A stretch of DNA of 19,635 nt from JAEWSN01 sp038249175 (GCA_038249175.1 JBBRWP010000031.1:1-19635); one strand, 5' to 3'. Shown: positions 7,270-15,456, counted from the stretch's first letter. Notes: a model not told the origin generated them from the letters alone. A program made the numbers and translations.

Positions 7270-8337
7270 TTAGTCAGCCAGTTTAATAACACGGAGACCA
7301 AAGTCGGCATTGGTGTCATAGGTGACTTCGCCCGTTCCGATGTTCAAGTCCTTCAGGAACCTGCCTTCAAACCAGAACGTATTGCCATAAGTGTTTTTAT
7401 GAATAGATGATAGGTAGAAACCGACGAAACCAATGATGGTCACCTTCGTGTTTTCCTGGGCATTTCTAGCCAGCAACTCCGACACAATTGGGATGAGCAT
7501 GACACGGGAATCACCAATTTTTGCCTTTTTGTAATCGGTGTTCGGATCATTTGCAATTCTGGTCGCAAATGTATCAACAGATTGCTGACCACCACTGGAG
7601 GGTGCATAATAGAGCATTTTTTGGCTGACGGAAAATGTTTTTTTATAGCCGTTTTTCAGGTAATTCAAGTAATCTTGAAACTCGACAGACGGGTTGGAAC
7701 TAGCTTCGATTTTGACGTTCATGTAGTCGAATTGGTAGGGGTATGGCTTAGTGGTCGGGTATGTTTTATACGCGGTACTATTGCGATAATCAGAAGGATA
7801 ATTATATCCGTTGGGATAAGGCCCTTTCCCGTACATGCGCATTACATAGATATTATCATAATTAAAGTTATCCGGTTTTGAGACAACAAAGGGGACAATC
7901 CATGGTACACTGGCCGCGATACCGACTTTGGCTGTGGCATCTGCGCTTTTCTGGCTGGTTTTGTGGCCCAGAATTCCTGCAAAATGCATAGGCACTGTGC
8001 TTTCAATCTTCACGTTGATGGATAAATTGTCCATCGGGATGCTGACCGTGACAATATCGTCCGCATTCCCGTTGGCAACTGCATAGGCTTTGGCAACTGT
8101 TTTAGCTGCAGACACGTTATCCGGCAGTTCCTGAGCACCTGCAAGCGCAGCCGCATCAGCCGTCTTTTGTAGATCGCTTTTCTGCATGGCCATTAAGCCA
8201 ACATCTACCGTTAAAGCGGTAAAACCCAGGAGAACGGATGCGGCAACCACAAAGAGAACAATGGTCTGACCACTTTCCCGTCTGGCTTTTCCTTTTTTAG
8301 TGCCAATTTTTATTCTTTTTAGAAACCATGCTAACAT
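7270..8337 (-). CDS. TadG-like pilus-assembly / membrane-anchored exported protein
   Basis: 355 residues from the ATG at 8337, which has GAAGGGGGCG just upstream; the frame extends back to 8538 but that part looks like leader. The N-terminus is basic (LKRIKIGTKKGKARRESGQ), then one hydrophobic helix at about 27-49 (TIVLFVVAASVLLGFTALTV), then DVGLMAMQKSDLQKTADAAALAGAQEL. This is the classic TadE/TadG-like N-terminal signature, in which the helix anchors the protein and the rest faces outward. The remaining ~270 residues are rich in Tyr, Asn, Pro and Ser and I do not recognise a domain. No tadA/B/C, prepilin peptidase or flp gene is nearby, so it may be an orphan surface protein. It has its own terminator. 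Confidence 0.8.
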   Translation of the reverse strand: MLAWFLKRIKIGTKKGKARRESGQTIVLFVVAASVLLGFTALTVDVGLMAMQKSDLQKTADAAALAGAQELPDNVSAAKTVAKAYAVANGNADDIVTVSIPMDNLSINVKIESTVPMHFAGILGHKTSQKSADATAKVGIAASVPWIVPFVVSKPDNFNYDNIYVMRMYGKGPYPNGYNYPSDYRNSTAYKTYPTTKPYPYQFDYMNVKIEASSNPSVEFQDYLNYLKNGYKKTFSVSQKMLYYAPSSGGQQSVDTFATRIANDPNTDYKKAKIGDSRVMLIPIVSELLARNAQENTKVTIIGFVGFYLSSIHKNTYGNTFWFEGRFLKDLNIGTGEVTYDTNADFGLRVIKLAD

Positions 8338-8658
8338 AGGTTCGCCCCCTTCGTGGTTGAAACTATTTTTGAATTTCAAATCCGTGTGATGGCTGTGTTC
8401 TGGCTCAAAAAGGACTATGGCTGTTGCATACTGACGGCTTTTCTTTATTACTGTTTGTATCGTACAATACAGACTGCGGGGTTTATAGAGTCTGATTCCC
8501 CACTTCCATAGGACTTGAGCCCTATTTCTCAGTTTCATGTTTCTTTCAAATCAAGCAGAGGTCAAATGGTGCTTCAGCGGTCACTGTTTCTTTTCAAATG
8601 GATATCATGTAAAATGAATATATGAAAAAAATAGTTTTGTCGTAATGAAGGGGTAAAA
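8338..8658. other. Divergent intergenic region between the TadG-like gene and larC
   Basis: These 321 bp hold no gene I can support. On the minus strand they form the leader of the TadG-like gene and contain inverted repeats: CAGACT (8470-8475) / AGTCTG (8489-8494), and TTGTA/TACAA around 8455-8467. I could not match the leader to any riboswitch consensus I know. Toward larC, TAAAAT near 8611 is a possible -10 box without a clear -35. AAGGGG at 8648-8653 is the larC ribosome binding site. Confidence 0.4.
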
Positions 8659-10125
8659 ATGAAGATATTATATTACGATGTTTTTTGCGGCATCAGTGGC
8701 GATATGAACCTTGGTGCATTGATGGATGTTGGTGTACCACAAGCTTATTTGGAAGGTGAACTGGCAAAGCTGCATTTGGATGAAGAGTTTTCCTTAAGTG
8801 TAAAGCGTGATGAGAAAATGGGGATTACAGGAATCAAAGCAGATGTTCATCTGACTGAGAATCACGATGATGAACTAGATCATGGTCACAAGCACGAACA
8901 CAATAACGATCATAATCATGAGCACGAGCACGAGCATGAACATGAACATGAGCACGACCACGATCATGAGAACGACCACGATCATAAGAACGACCACGAA
9001 CATAAGAACAACCACGACCATAAACACAACCACGACCATAAACACAACCACGACAATGAATCCCTCCACGAACACCACCACCGCACCTTTGCTTCAATTC
9101 GGGACATGATACTGTCCAGTCCTCTTTCGGATGAAGTTAAACGTATGAGCATAGATATCTTTGCGCAAGTGGCTGTTGCGGAGGGAAAAGTGCATGGAAA
9201 GCCGATGGAAGAAGTGCATTTTCATGAAGTGGGTGCCATTGATTCCATCGTAGATATTGTTGGAGCGGCCATTTGTATCGATTACTTAAAACCTGATCAG
9301 GTTTGGTCGTCCAGTGTGCAGGTGGGCGGCGGTACCGTCCGTTGCGCTCATGGTGTCATGCCGGTTCCAGCACCTGCAACCGCTGCGATTCTGGCAGATA
9401 TCCCCATGAAAATGGGTTTGGTGAATTCTGAAAGTACCACACCAACCGGTGCGGCTATTTTAAAATCTCTGGTAACGGTTTATACAGACAAGCCAGTCTT
9501 AAAGATAAAGAAGATTGGCTATGGTTTGGGGACGAAAAACTTCTCTGTACCGAATGTATTGCGTGTCTTTCTGGCAGAAACTGAAGTGCAGACCAGTGTG
9601 AAACAGAACGGTCAAACCGGAGATGCATCAAGTACAGGCAACGAAGAAAATTCTGGATATCATAACGGGCTTGACTTGGAAACAGCAGAACAGTTCATCA
9701 TGGAAACCAATATTGATGATATGAACCCCGAATTATTCGGGTATCTGGAAGAAAAACTCTTTGGTGCCGGCGCGCTGGATGTTTACAAAACAGCCATTAT
9801 GATGAAAAAGGGCAGACCCGCTGTTCAACTGAGTATTCTGTTTGACGAAGCCGTTCAGAAGGAAATGCTGCGTATCGTTCTGGAAGAATCAACAGCGGCC
9901 GGTGTTCGCATTTATCTGGTACAAAAACTGATGTTAAAAAGGGTAACAAAGACCGTGGAAACGCCGTTCGGTGCTGTGCGCATCAAACAATGCTTTTTAC
10001 ATGGGCGCTGCATCAAAGAAAAAGCAGAGTATGAAGATTGCCTGAGGCTTTCAAGGGAGTCGGCTGTGACTATATCCGAGGTGTATGCAGCCGCTAAAAG
10101 TGAGATGGAAAAAATTGGGTGTTAA
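8659..10125 (+). CDS. larC: LarC, nickel insertion enzyme for the nickel-pincer nucleotide (NPN) cofactor
   Basis: CTP-dependent cyclometallase that inserts nickel into the bis-thiocarboxylated pyridinium precursor, the last step of NPN cofactor synthesis. It has 488 residues, opening with MKILYYDVFCGISGDMNLGA, typical of LarC. Conserved downstream blocks include KPMEEVHFHEVGAIDSIVDI, SSVQVGGGTVRCAHGVMPVP, and in the C-terminal part METNIDDMNPELFGYLEEKLF. LarC1 and LarC2 parts are in one continuous frame, unlike the Lactiplantibacillus plantarum gene, which needs a ribosomal frameshift. Residues 69-141 are an extreme His/Asp/Glu/Asn insert with about 30 histidines, presumably a nickel-binding or storage segment. 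AAGGGG five bases before the ATG sets the start. larE follows after 32 bp, so an operon is likely. Confidence 0.95.
   Translation: MKILYYDVFCGISGDMNLGALMDVGVPQAYLEGELAKLHLDEEFSLSVKRDEKMGITGIKADVHLTENHDDELDHGHKHEHNNDHNHEHEHEHEHEHEHDHDHENDHDHKNDHEHKNNHDHKHNHDHKHNHDNESLHEHHHRTFASIRDMILSSPLSDEVKRMSIDIFAQVAVAEGKVHGKPMEEVHFHEVGAIDSIVDIVGAAICIDYLKPDQVWSSSVQVGGGTVRCAHGVMPVPAPATAAILADIPMKMGLVNSESTTPTGAAILKSLVTVYTDKPVLKIKKIGYGLGTKNFSVPNVLRVFLAETEVQTSVKQNGQTGDASSTGNEENSGYHNGLDLETAEQFIMETNIDDMNPELFGYLEEKLFGAGALDVYKTAIMMKKGRPAVQLSILFDEAVQKEMLRIVLEESTAAGVRIYLVQKLMLKRVTKTVETPFGAVRIKQCFLHGRCIKEKAEYEDCLRLSRESAVTISEVYAAAKSEMEKIGC
8863..9081 (+). repeat. Degenerate CAC/CAT-GAN codon repeat encoding the LarC His-rich insert
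   Basis: A low-complexity run inside larC built from six-base units of the type CAY-GAN / CAY-AAN. Several near-identical 18-24-bp blocks (CACGACCATAAACACAAC types around 9012-9052) point to expansion by slippage or unequal recombination. Protein units alternate His-Glu, His-Asp, His-Lys and His-Asn. Copy number is likely to vary between strains. Confidence 0.9.
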
Positions 10126-10157
10126 GTTTTCTGTGGCTTGGTGATATAAAGGAGTAT

Positions 10158-11006
10158 ATGAAAAAAAACGAAGAAATTGTTGATGTGGTATTGGCAGCCA
10201 AAGTACAGGAACTGCTGTCTTACTTCAAAACACTGAACCGGGTTGCGGTTGCCTTTTCGGGCGGCGTAGACAGCACCTTTCTCGCAGCAATAGCACATAA
10301 AGCGCTTGGGGATAACGCCGTGGCGATAACAGTGGATACACCGTATATCCCAAGATGGGAATTGCAGGAAGCCAAAGTGTTGGCGAATGAAATTGGCATT
10401 CACCATGAAATTATTGAAATGGGCATTCCTCAGGATATTCGCAACAACCCGGAAAAGCGTTGCTACCTGTGTAAAAAAGTTATTTTTTCGACCATTTTGC
10501 AAACCGCAAATGCTTTGGAGGTCTCCTGCGTCGTAGACGGTACTAATTTTGACGACACGGCTGATTACAGGCCGGGTCTTGTCGCACTGAAAGAATTGGA
10601 AATCAAAAGCCCGCTCATGGCTCTCGGCTGGACAAAGCAGATGATTCGTTCGGCATCAGAAGCATTTGGACTGAAAACACATGATAAACCAGCCTATGCC
10701 TGCCTGCTTACCCGAATTCCGCATGATGTGGAAATAACAGCAGAAGCACTGACCAAAATTGAAGCAGCAGAGGTGTTTTTGATGTCGAAGGGTTTTCGCG
10801 CTGTTCGCGTCCGTTATCATGGAAATCTGGCGCGGATTGAAGTGCCGACGGAAGAGCGCATCCGCTTGTTACAACCTGATTTGCTGGACGAAATATCACT
10901 AAACTTAAAGGATATTGGTTTTGAATATGTCACCATCGATGCAGCCGGTTATAAAATGGGTAGTTTGAATCGGCAATCAGGTCAAAATGAAACAGAAAAA
11001 CGCTGA
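10158..11006 (+). CDS. larE: LarE, sulfur transferase for the nickel-pincer nucleotide cofactor
   Basis: ATP-dependent PP-loop enzyme that adenylates the pyridinium dicarboxylate mononucleotide and converts its carboxylates to thiocarboxylates. It has 282 residues from the ATG at 10158, chosen because AAAGGAG lies 5 bases upstream; a longer frame from 10119 overlaps larC and lacks a site. The PP-loop is SGGVDS (34-39). C102 and C105 (RCYLCKK) and C182 (AYACLLTRIPH) give the three-cysteine pattern of LarE proteins that bind a [4Fe-4S] cluster and recycle sulfur, as opposed to the single sacrificial cysteine type. That assignment follows family knowledge and is not proven here. It belongs with larC upstream and larB downstream. 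Confidence 0.94.
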   Translation: MKKNEEIVDVVLAAKVQELLSYFKTLNRVAVAFSGGVDSTFLAAIAHKALGDNAVAITVDTPYIPRWELQEAKVLANEIGIHHEIIEMGIPQDIRNNPEKRCYLCKKVIFSTILQTANALEVSCVVDGTNFDDTADYRPGLVALKELEIKSPLMALGWTKQMIRSASEAFGLKTHDKPAYACLLTRIPHDVEITAEALTKIEAAEVFLMSKGFRAVRVRYHGNLARIEVPTEERIRLLQPDLLDEISLNLKDIGFEYVTIDAAGYKMGSLNRQSGQNETEKR

Positions 11007-11057
11007 ACCTCTATGCAGAAAAACGCTAAACCTCTATAATGATTAAAGAGAATGATT

Positions 11058-11197
11058 GATTTCACTGCAACAACTCTTCATTGAATAAAAAACATCAGTA
11101 AATGTGGTGAAAACAGCCCATTTCAACCATAAAAATGGGATGTGTGCCATGTTTTATGGCTGAAATGGGATTGTTTCCGAGTTGTTGCAGTGAAATC
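11058..11197. mobile_element. MITE-like palindromic element with 6-bp target duplication
   Basis: A 140-bp non-coding element. Its ends are perfect 19-bp inverted repeats: GATTTCACTGCAACAACTC at 11058-11076 and the reverse complement at 11179-11197. It is flanked on both sides by ATGATT (11052-11057 and 11198-11203), as expected for a target-site duplication. A second inverted pair inside (11117-11134 with 11152-11169, one mismatch in 18) lets most of it fold into a long hairpin. An alternative stem CCCATTT/AAATGGG (11117-11123 with 11133-11139) competes with that. It holds no transposase, so it would need to move in trans. It sits between larE and larB, with its right duplication touching the larB ribosome binding site. 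Confidence 0.8.
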
Positions 11198-11213
11198 ATG
11201 ATTGGGAGAATGT

Positions 11214-11961
11214 ATGAATAAAGATAGATTGCTACAATTGCTGCAAGAAGTTCAGGATGGCAGTATAGATATTGAAAAGGCGGCCAGCGCTTTGGAGGAG
11301 CTGCCTTTTGCTGATTTGGACTTTGCGAAGATTGATAACCACAGGGAAATTCGTGTTGGATATCCCGAAGTCATTTATGGTGAAGGCAAAACTGTTGAGC
11401 AGGTTGTGAAGATTAGTGAATATATGCATGGCAAACTGGCCAATGTTCTTATTACAAGGGCTACAGAAGCTATGTTTTCGGGCGTTCTTACTGTGTGCCC
11501 GAAGGCAAAATACAATGTGGCGGGCAGGACAATCTCCGTTCAGAACACGGAGAAAGAACCCTCCAAAGATTATATCTGCATCGTGGCCGCCGGTACTTCA
11601 GATTTACCGGTTGTGGAAGAAGCCTACGAAACAGCGATAATTTTAGGCAACCGTGTCGAAAAAGTCATTGATGTGGGTGTTGCAGGCATTCATCGTCTAT
11701 TCGCAAGACTCGATGTGATTCGTGGTGCCAAAGTCATCATTGTGGTGGCTGGCATGGAAGGTGCTTTGGCCAGCGTGGTGGGGGGGTTTGGTGAAAAAAC
11801 CGATTATTGCCGTGCCGACGAGTATAGGTTATGGCGCAAACCTTGGCGGCTTGTCCGCCCTGCTATCCATGTTGAACAGTTGTGCCAGCGGCGTCAGTGT
11901 TGTGAACATCGATAATGGCTTCGGTGCTGCCTACTGTGCAAGTATGATTAACCAGCTTTAG
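11214..11961 (+). pseudogene. larB: larB (NPN cofactor carboxylase/hydrolase) interrupted by a one-base frameshift
   Basis: LarB carboxylates and hydrolyses nicotinic acid adenine dinucleotide, the first step of NPN cofactor synthesis. The start at 11214 has GGGAG at 11204-11208. Frame 1 matches LarB to residue 191 (GVAGIHRLFARLDVIRGAKV, VVAGMEGALASVVGG). After the seven-G run at 11780-11786 it turns into unrelated sequence and stops at 11915. The missing C-terminus (KKPIIAVPTSIGYGANLGG, NSCASGVSVVNIDNG) is intact in the +1 frame to a stop at 11961. Six G's would give one 248-residue protein, the normal LarB length. The lost part includes NSCASG, which should carry the active-site cysteine. 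Mutation, phase variation, frameshifting and assembly error are all possible. Confidence 0.88.
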
Positions 11962-12034
11962 TGCAGATGACCCGAAATATTATGCTAACTATCTCTCCTT
12001 TGCACGAAAAAGAAGAAAAGTGGAGGAAAAAAAG

Positions 12035-13153
12035 ATGAACCATCGTGAAAGAGCTGTTGCGGTACTCAGGTACCAAGATTACGACAGGCTACCCATTGTC
12101 CATTTTGGTTTTTGGACAGAAACCCTGGAAAAATGGGAGGCAGAAGGCCGTATTCCGGAAGGAACGGCCCATAAGTGGGGTGACGGCAATGAAACAGACC
12201 GTTTGCTGACAAAAATGCTGGGTTTCGATTTCAACTGGTCTACCACAGCAGGGGGAGATTCTGCCCTGCATCCGTATTTTGAACGTAAAGTGGTGAAAAC
12301 ACTGCCGGACGGTTCGCGACATGTTCTGAATGGTGAAGGCATGATTGTTTTGGAAAAAGATGGCGCCGGGTCTATCCCCATGGAAATCGGGCACACGCTC
12401 GAAGACCGGGAGGTGTGGGAAAATCTGTATAAACCGAAACTGCAGTACAACCCGGACCGTGTCGACAGGGAAAAAATGCTGCAGCTCAAAGAAGCCTCAG
12501 CCACACGGGATTATCCCCTGGGTCTGTATTGCGGATCTTTGTACGGACAGTTTAGAAATTGGATTGGGGTCGCGGGCATCAGCTATCTTCAGGCGGATGA
12601 TGAAGATCTTTATTACGAAATTATCGATACAGTTGGCGCATTAAGCTACAGGGTTTTGGAAGAAGTTCTGTCCTATGGCATCGATTTTGATTATGCCCAT
12701 TATTGGGAAGATATCTGCTTTAAGAATGGACCGTTGGTGCAGCCGAAAGTTTTTGAGGAACACGTGGGTCCATGGTATAAAAAAATGACAGATTTGCTCC
12801 GCCAACATGGCATTGACATTGTATCACTGGATTGCGATGGCATGATTGATGCTCTCATTCCGACCTGGTTCAACAATGGTGTGAACACCATGTTCCCGAT
12901 AGAAGTCGGCACATGGGATGCTAATATTGCGCCATGGCGTGAAAAATTCGGTAAAGAACTGCGCGGTGTCGGTGGTATGGATAAAAAAGTTTTTGCCGGC
13001 ACCCGTGAAGATGTGGAAAAAGAAATTGAACGCTTGAAACAATTGGTTTCACTGGGCGGTTTTATTCCCTGTCCGGACCATCGTATTCCACCAGATGCAG
13101 AATGGGAAACGGTTTGTTATTATACAAAAAGAATGCGCGAAGTATACGGCTAA
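12035..13153 (+). CDS. Uroporphyrinogen decarboxylase / MtaA-like family protein
   Basis: 372 residues from the ATG at 12035 with GGAGG at 12022-12026; a GTG at 12020 is less likely because it overlaps that site. The family fold is the HemE/MtaA barrel, which includes heme-pathway decarboxylases and corrinoid or CoM methyltransferases. This one starts MNHRERAVAVLRYQDYDRLP and ends with GGFIPCPDHRIPPDAEWE, patterns of the MtaA-like side of the family rather than of heme-pathway HemE. Cysteines in SLDCDG and FIPCPDH could take part in metal binding, but the usual HxC...C zinc motif is not evident. It lies 73 bp after larB and may be cotranscribed. Substrate unknown; a methyl transfer or a ligand-binding role is inference. 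Confidence 0.82.
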   Translation: MNHRERAVAVLRYQDYDRLPIVHFGFWTETLEKWEAEGRIPEGTAHKWGDGNETDRLLTKMLGFDFNWSTTAGGDSALHPYFERKVVKTLPDGSRHVLNGEGMIVLEKDGAGSIPMEIGHTLEDREVWENLYKPKLQYNPDRVDREKMLQLKEASATRDYPLGLYCGSLYGQFRNWIGVAGISYLQADDEDLYYEIIDTVGALSYRVLEEVLSYGIDFDYAHYWEDICFKNGPLVQPKVFEEHVGPWYKKMTDLLRQHGIDIVSLDCDGMIDALIPTWFNNGVNTMFPIEVGTWDANIAPWREKFGKELRGVGGMDKKVFAGTREDVEKEIERLKQLVSLGGFIPCPDHRIPPDAEWETVCYYTKRMREVYG

Positions 13154-13162
13154 TGGGATAAT

Positions 13163-13340
13163 TACAGCCCAAAAAGTCACTTAGTGACTTTTTGGGGCAA
13201 GGTATCGTAAGATAGCGTGCCCCAGCATTCGCAGAATGCCGGGTAATCGTGTTGATTTATCCCGGATTGCAACTTTGCTGCAATTTCCCGCAAGAAAACT
13301 TGCGGGAGAAAGTCGTGAAACGACTTTCTGGGGTACAATC
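13163..13340. repeat. Array of about seven consecutive hairpins flanked by a 10-bp direct repeat
   Basis: Hairpins in order are: 13168-13180/13184-13196 (perfect 13 bp, loop TTA); 13194-13199/13218-13223 GGGGCA with inner TATC/GATA; 13225-13230/13234-13239 GCATTC (loop GCA); 13239-13248/13254-13265 CCGGGTAATC type; 13266-13271/13279-13284 ATTGCA; 13286-13294/13299-13307 TCCCGCAAG (loop AAAA, perfect); 13308-13316/13320-13328 GAAAGTCGT (loop GAA, perfect). First and last hairpins are related in sequence. The left arm CCCAAAAAGTC can also pair with GACTTTCTGGG at 13322-13332. ATGGGATAAT occurs immediately on both sides (13153-13162 and 13341-13350). No T-tract follows, and no coding potential is seen. 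Confidence 0.85.
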
Positions 13341-13367
13341 ATGGGATAATAAATTGGAGGGAAAACA

Positions 13368-15440
13368 ATGAATAAGCCACTGAATTATGAAGCCATCAAT
13401 AAAAGCTTTCCGCACATGCTCCATGGCGGTGATTACAACCCGGATCAATGGAAAGCTACCCCGGAGATATGGGATGAAGACATGCGCCTGATGAACCTGG
13501 CCAATTGCAATGCGATGTCCGTTGGCATATTTTCATGGGCAGCACTGGAACCGGAAGAGGGAAGTTTCGACTTTTCCTGGCTGGATACCATCATGGATAA
13601 ATTGGCCGCTGAGGGTGCAAAAGCAGTGCTGGCAACCCCCTCCGGTGCACGCCCTGCCTGGATGTCGGAAAAATATCCGGAAGTGCTGCGTGTGGAAGCC
13701 AATCGCCACCGCAATTTACATGGTCTACGCCATAACCATTGTCCATCCTCACCTGTGTACCGTGAAAAAACCACAAAAATTAACCGTATACTTGCGGAGC
13801 GCTATAAAGACCATCCGGCCTTGCTGGTCTGGCATATGTCCAATGAATATGGCGGAGAATGCCACTGCGACCTTTGCCAAAAAAACTTTCAAGACTGGCT
13901 GCGTGTGCGCTATGACAATGATATCCAGAAACTGAACGCTGCATGGTGGACAGGCTTCTGGAGCCATAGTTTTAACAATTTTGATCAGATTGTGTCGCCT
14001 GCACCGCATGGTGAAAATGCAGTGCACGGACACAATTTGGACTGGAAGCGTTTTGTGACCTATATTACGACCGATTTTATGAAAAACGAAATGATTCCTT
14101 TGCGTGAAATCACACCGAATACGCCAATTACCACCAACATGATGGGCACCTACACCGGTCTGGACTATTGGAAAATGGCCAAAGAACTGGATTTGGTATC
14201 TTGGGACAATTATCCCACATGGCATCGGAATGCCGGTGAAACATGGGAACTGGCAGCGGATATTGCATTTGTCCACGATATCAACCGTTGCCTCAAAAAC
14301 GGCAAGCCCTTCATGCTCATGGAAAGCACCCCAAGCATGGTGAATTGGCAGCCGGTCAACAAGCTGAAAAGGCCCGGGATGAACCGCCTCTCTTCCTTGC
14401 AGGCGGTTGCCCACGGTTCAGACACCGTTCAGTATTTTCAGTGGCGGAAAAGCCGTGGTGCCTCAGAAAAACTGCATGGCGCGGTGGTGGATCATGTGGG
14501 ACATGAACACACCCGTGTATTTCAAGAAGTTTCCGCACTGGGAGCAGACCTGAAAAAACTGGATGCTGTTGTAGGAACCACTGTGCGGCCTGATGTGGCC
14601 ATTGTTTACGACTGGGAAAACCGCTGGGCGCTCGATGATGCCCAGGGTATGCGGAACGGCCCAAATGGCAAGGGCTATGAAGAAACCTGCAAACAGCACT
14701 ACCGCGCCTTTTGGCAACAGGGTATTCCTGTTGATGTGATTGACGAAGACGAATGCTTTGATGGTTATAAACTCATTGTTGCGCCGATGCTCTACCTGAT
14801 TAAGCCAACAGTAGCAGAACGTCTGACAAATTTTGTCAAATCTGGCGGTACCCTTGTGAACACGTATATGACAGGCTATGTGGATGAAAACGATCTTTGC
14901 TTCCTGGGCGGCTTTCCTGGTCCCTTACGTGAAGTGCTGGGTATTTGGGCCGAAGAAATTGATTCTTTAACGGATACCGATGAAAATGGGTTTCAGTTTG
15001 TCACGGTGAACACGCTGGGCTTGTCCGGGACCTATAAGGCGCATACCTTCTGTGAATTGATTCATGCGGAAACGGCGGGGGTCGTGGCGGAATACGCATC
15101 TGACTTTTATGCCGGCCGGCCGGCACTGACAGTCAATGTCTGCGGTGCAGGGAAAGCCTGGTATATGGCAGCAAGGAGCGAATACCGTTTTTTAAAAGAT
15201 TTTTACAGTCAGATGGCACTGGAATTGAATCTTAAGAGGGCATTAGAGACCGATTTGCCGGAAGGGGTAACAGCACAGCTGCGTTCAGACGGCAAAAGAG
15301 ATTTCGTCTTTTTGATGAATTTCTCCGAAACGGTGCAAACGGTGAAACTGCCTTATTTGATGCGGGATTGCCTCAGTGGTCAGGATGAAAAAGACAATTG
15401 CACCTTAGAAGTTTACGATGTGAAGGTACTTGAAGGTTAA
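13368..15440 (+). CDS. Beta-galactosidase, glycoside hydrolase family 42
   Basis: Probable cytosolic retaining beta-galactosidase acting on small galactosides. It has 690 residues, the normal GH42 length. The N-terminal barrel opens with HGGDYNPDQW, typical of the family. The acid/base is E160 in HMSNEYGGE and the nucleophile E319 in FMLMESTPS. Four cysteines, C125 (NHCPSSP) and C165/C167/C170 (ECHCDLC), match the zinc site of trimeric GH42 enzymes. A trimerisation domain and a small C-terminal beta domain (ending near LPEGVTAQLRSDGKRDFVFLM) follow. There is no signal peptide. GGAGGG at 13356-13361 sets the start. It is followed after 16 bp by an aminotransferase gene, so those two are likely cotranscribed, an unusual partner for a beta-galactosidase. 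Confidence 0.94.
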   Translation: MNKPLNYEAINKSFPHMLHGGDYNPDQWKATPEIWDEDMRLMNLANCNAMSVGIFSWAALEPEEGSFDFSWLDTIMDKLAAEGAKAVLATPSGARPAWMSEKYPEVLRVEANRHRNLHGLRHNHCPSSPVYREKTTKINRILAERYKDHPALLVWHMSNEYGGECHCDLCQKNFQDWLRVRYDNDIQKLNAAWWTGFWSHSFNNFDQIVSPAPHGENAVHGHNLDWKRFVTYITTDFMKNEMIPLREITPNTPITTNMMGTYTGLDYWKMAKELDLVSWDNYPTWHRNAGETWELAADIAFVHDINRCLKNGKPFMLMESTPSMVNWQPVNKLKRPGMNRLSSLQAVAHGSDTVQYFQWRKSRGASEKLHGAVVDHVGHEHTRVFQEVSALGADLKKLDAVVGTTVRPDVAIVYDWENRWALDDAQGMRNGPNGKGYEETCKQHYRAFWQQGIPVDVIDEDECFDGYKLIVAPMLYLIKPTVAERLTNFVKSGGTLVNTYMTGYVDENDLCFLGGFPGPLREVLGIWAEEIDSLTDTDENGFQFVTVNTLGLSGTYKAHTFCELIHAETAGVVAEYASDFYAGRPALTVNVCGAGKAWYMAARSEYRFLKDFYSQMALELNLKRALETDLPEGVTAQLRSDGKRDFVFLMNFSETVQTVKLPYLMRDCLSGQDEKDNCTLEVYDVKVLEG

Positions 15441-15456
15441 GTCCAGGGAGGAAAAT

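Noticed and set aside
8338..8560. Possible c-di-GMP or other riboswitch before the TadG-like gene
   Set aside because: I could not match the conserved core bases of any class I know; only generic stems are visible.
8863..9081. CRISPR-like repeated pattern
   Set aside because: Units are six-base His codon repeats in frame within larC, with no constant repeat or unique spacers.
8659..10125. Programmed frameshift in larC as in Lactiplantibacillus plantarum
   Set aside because: Here the LarC1 and LarC2 parts are in one uninterrupted frame.
13163..13340. Integron attC sites or a set of terminators
   Set aside because: There are no attC core sites or integrase, and no T-tracts after the stems.
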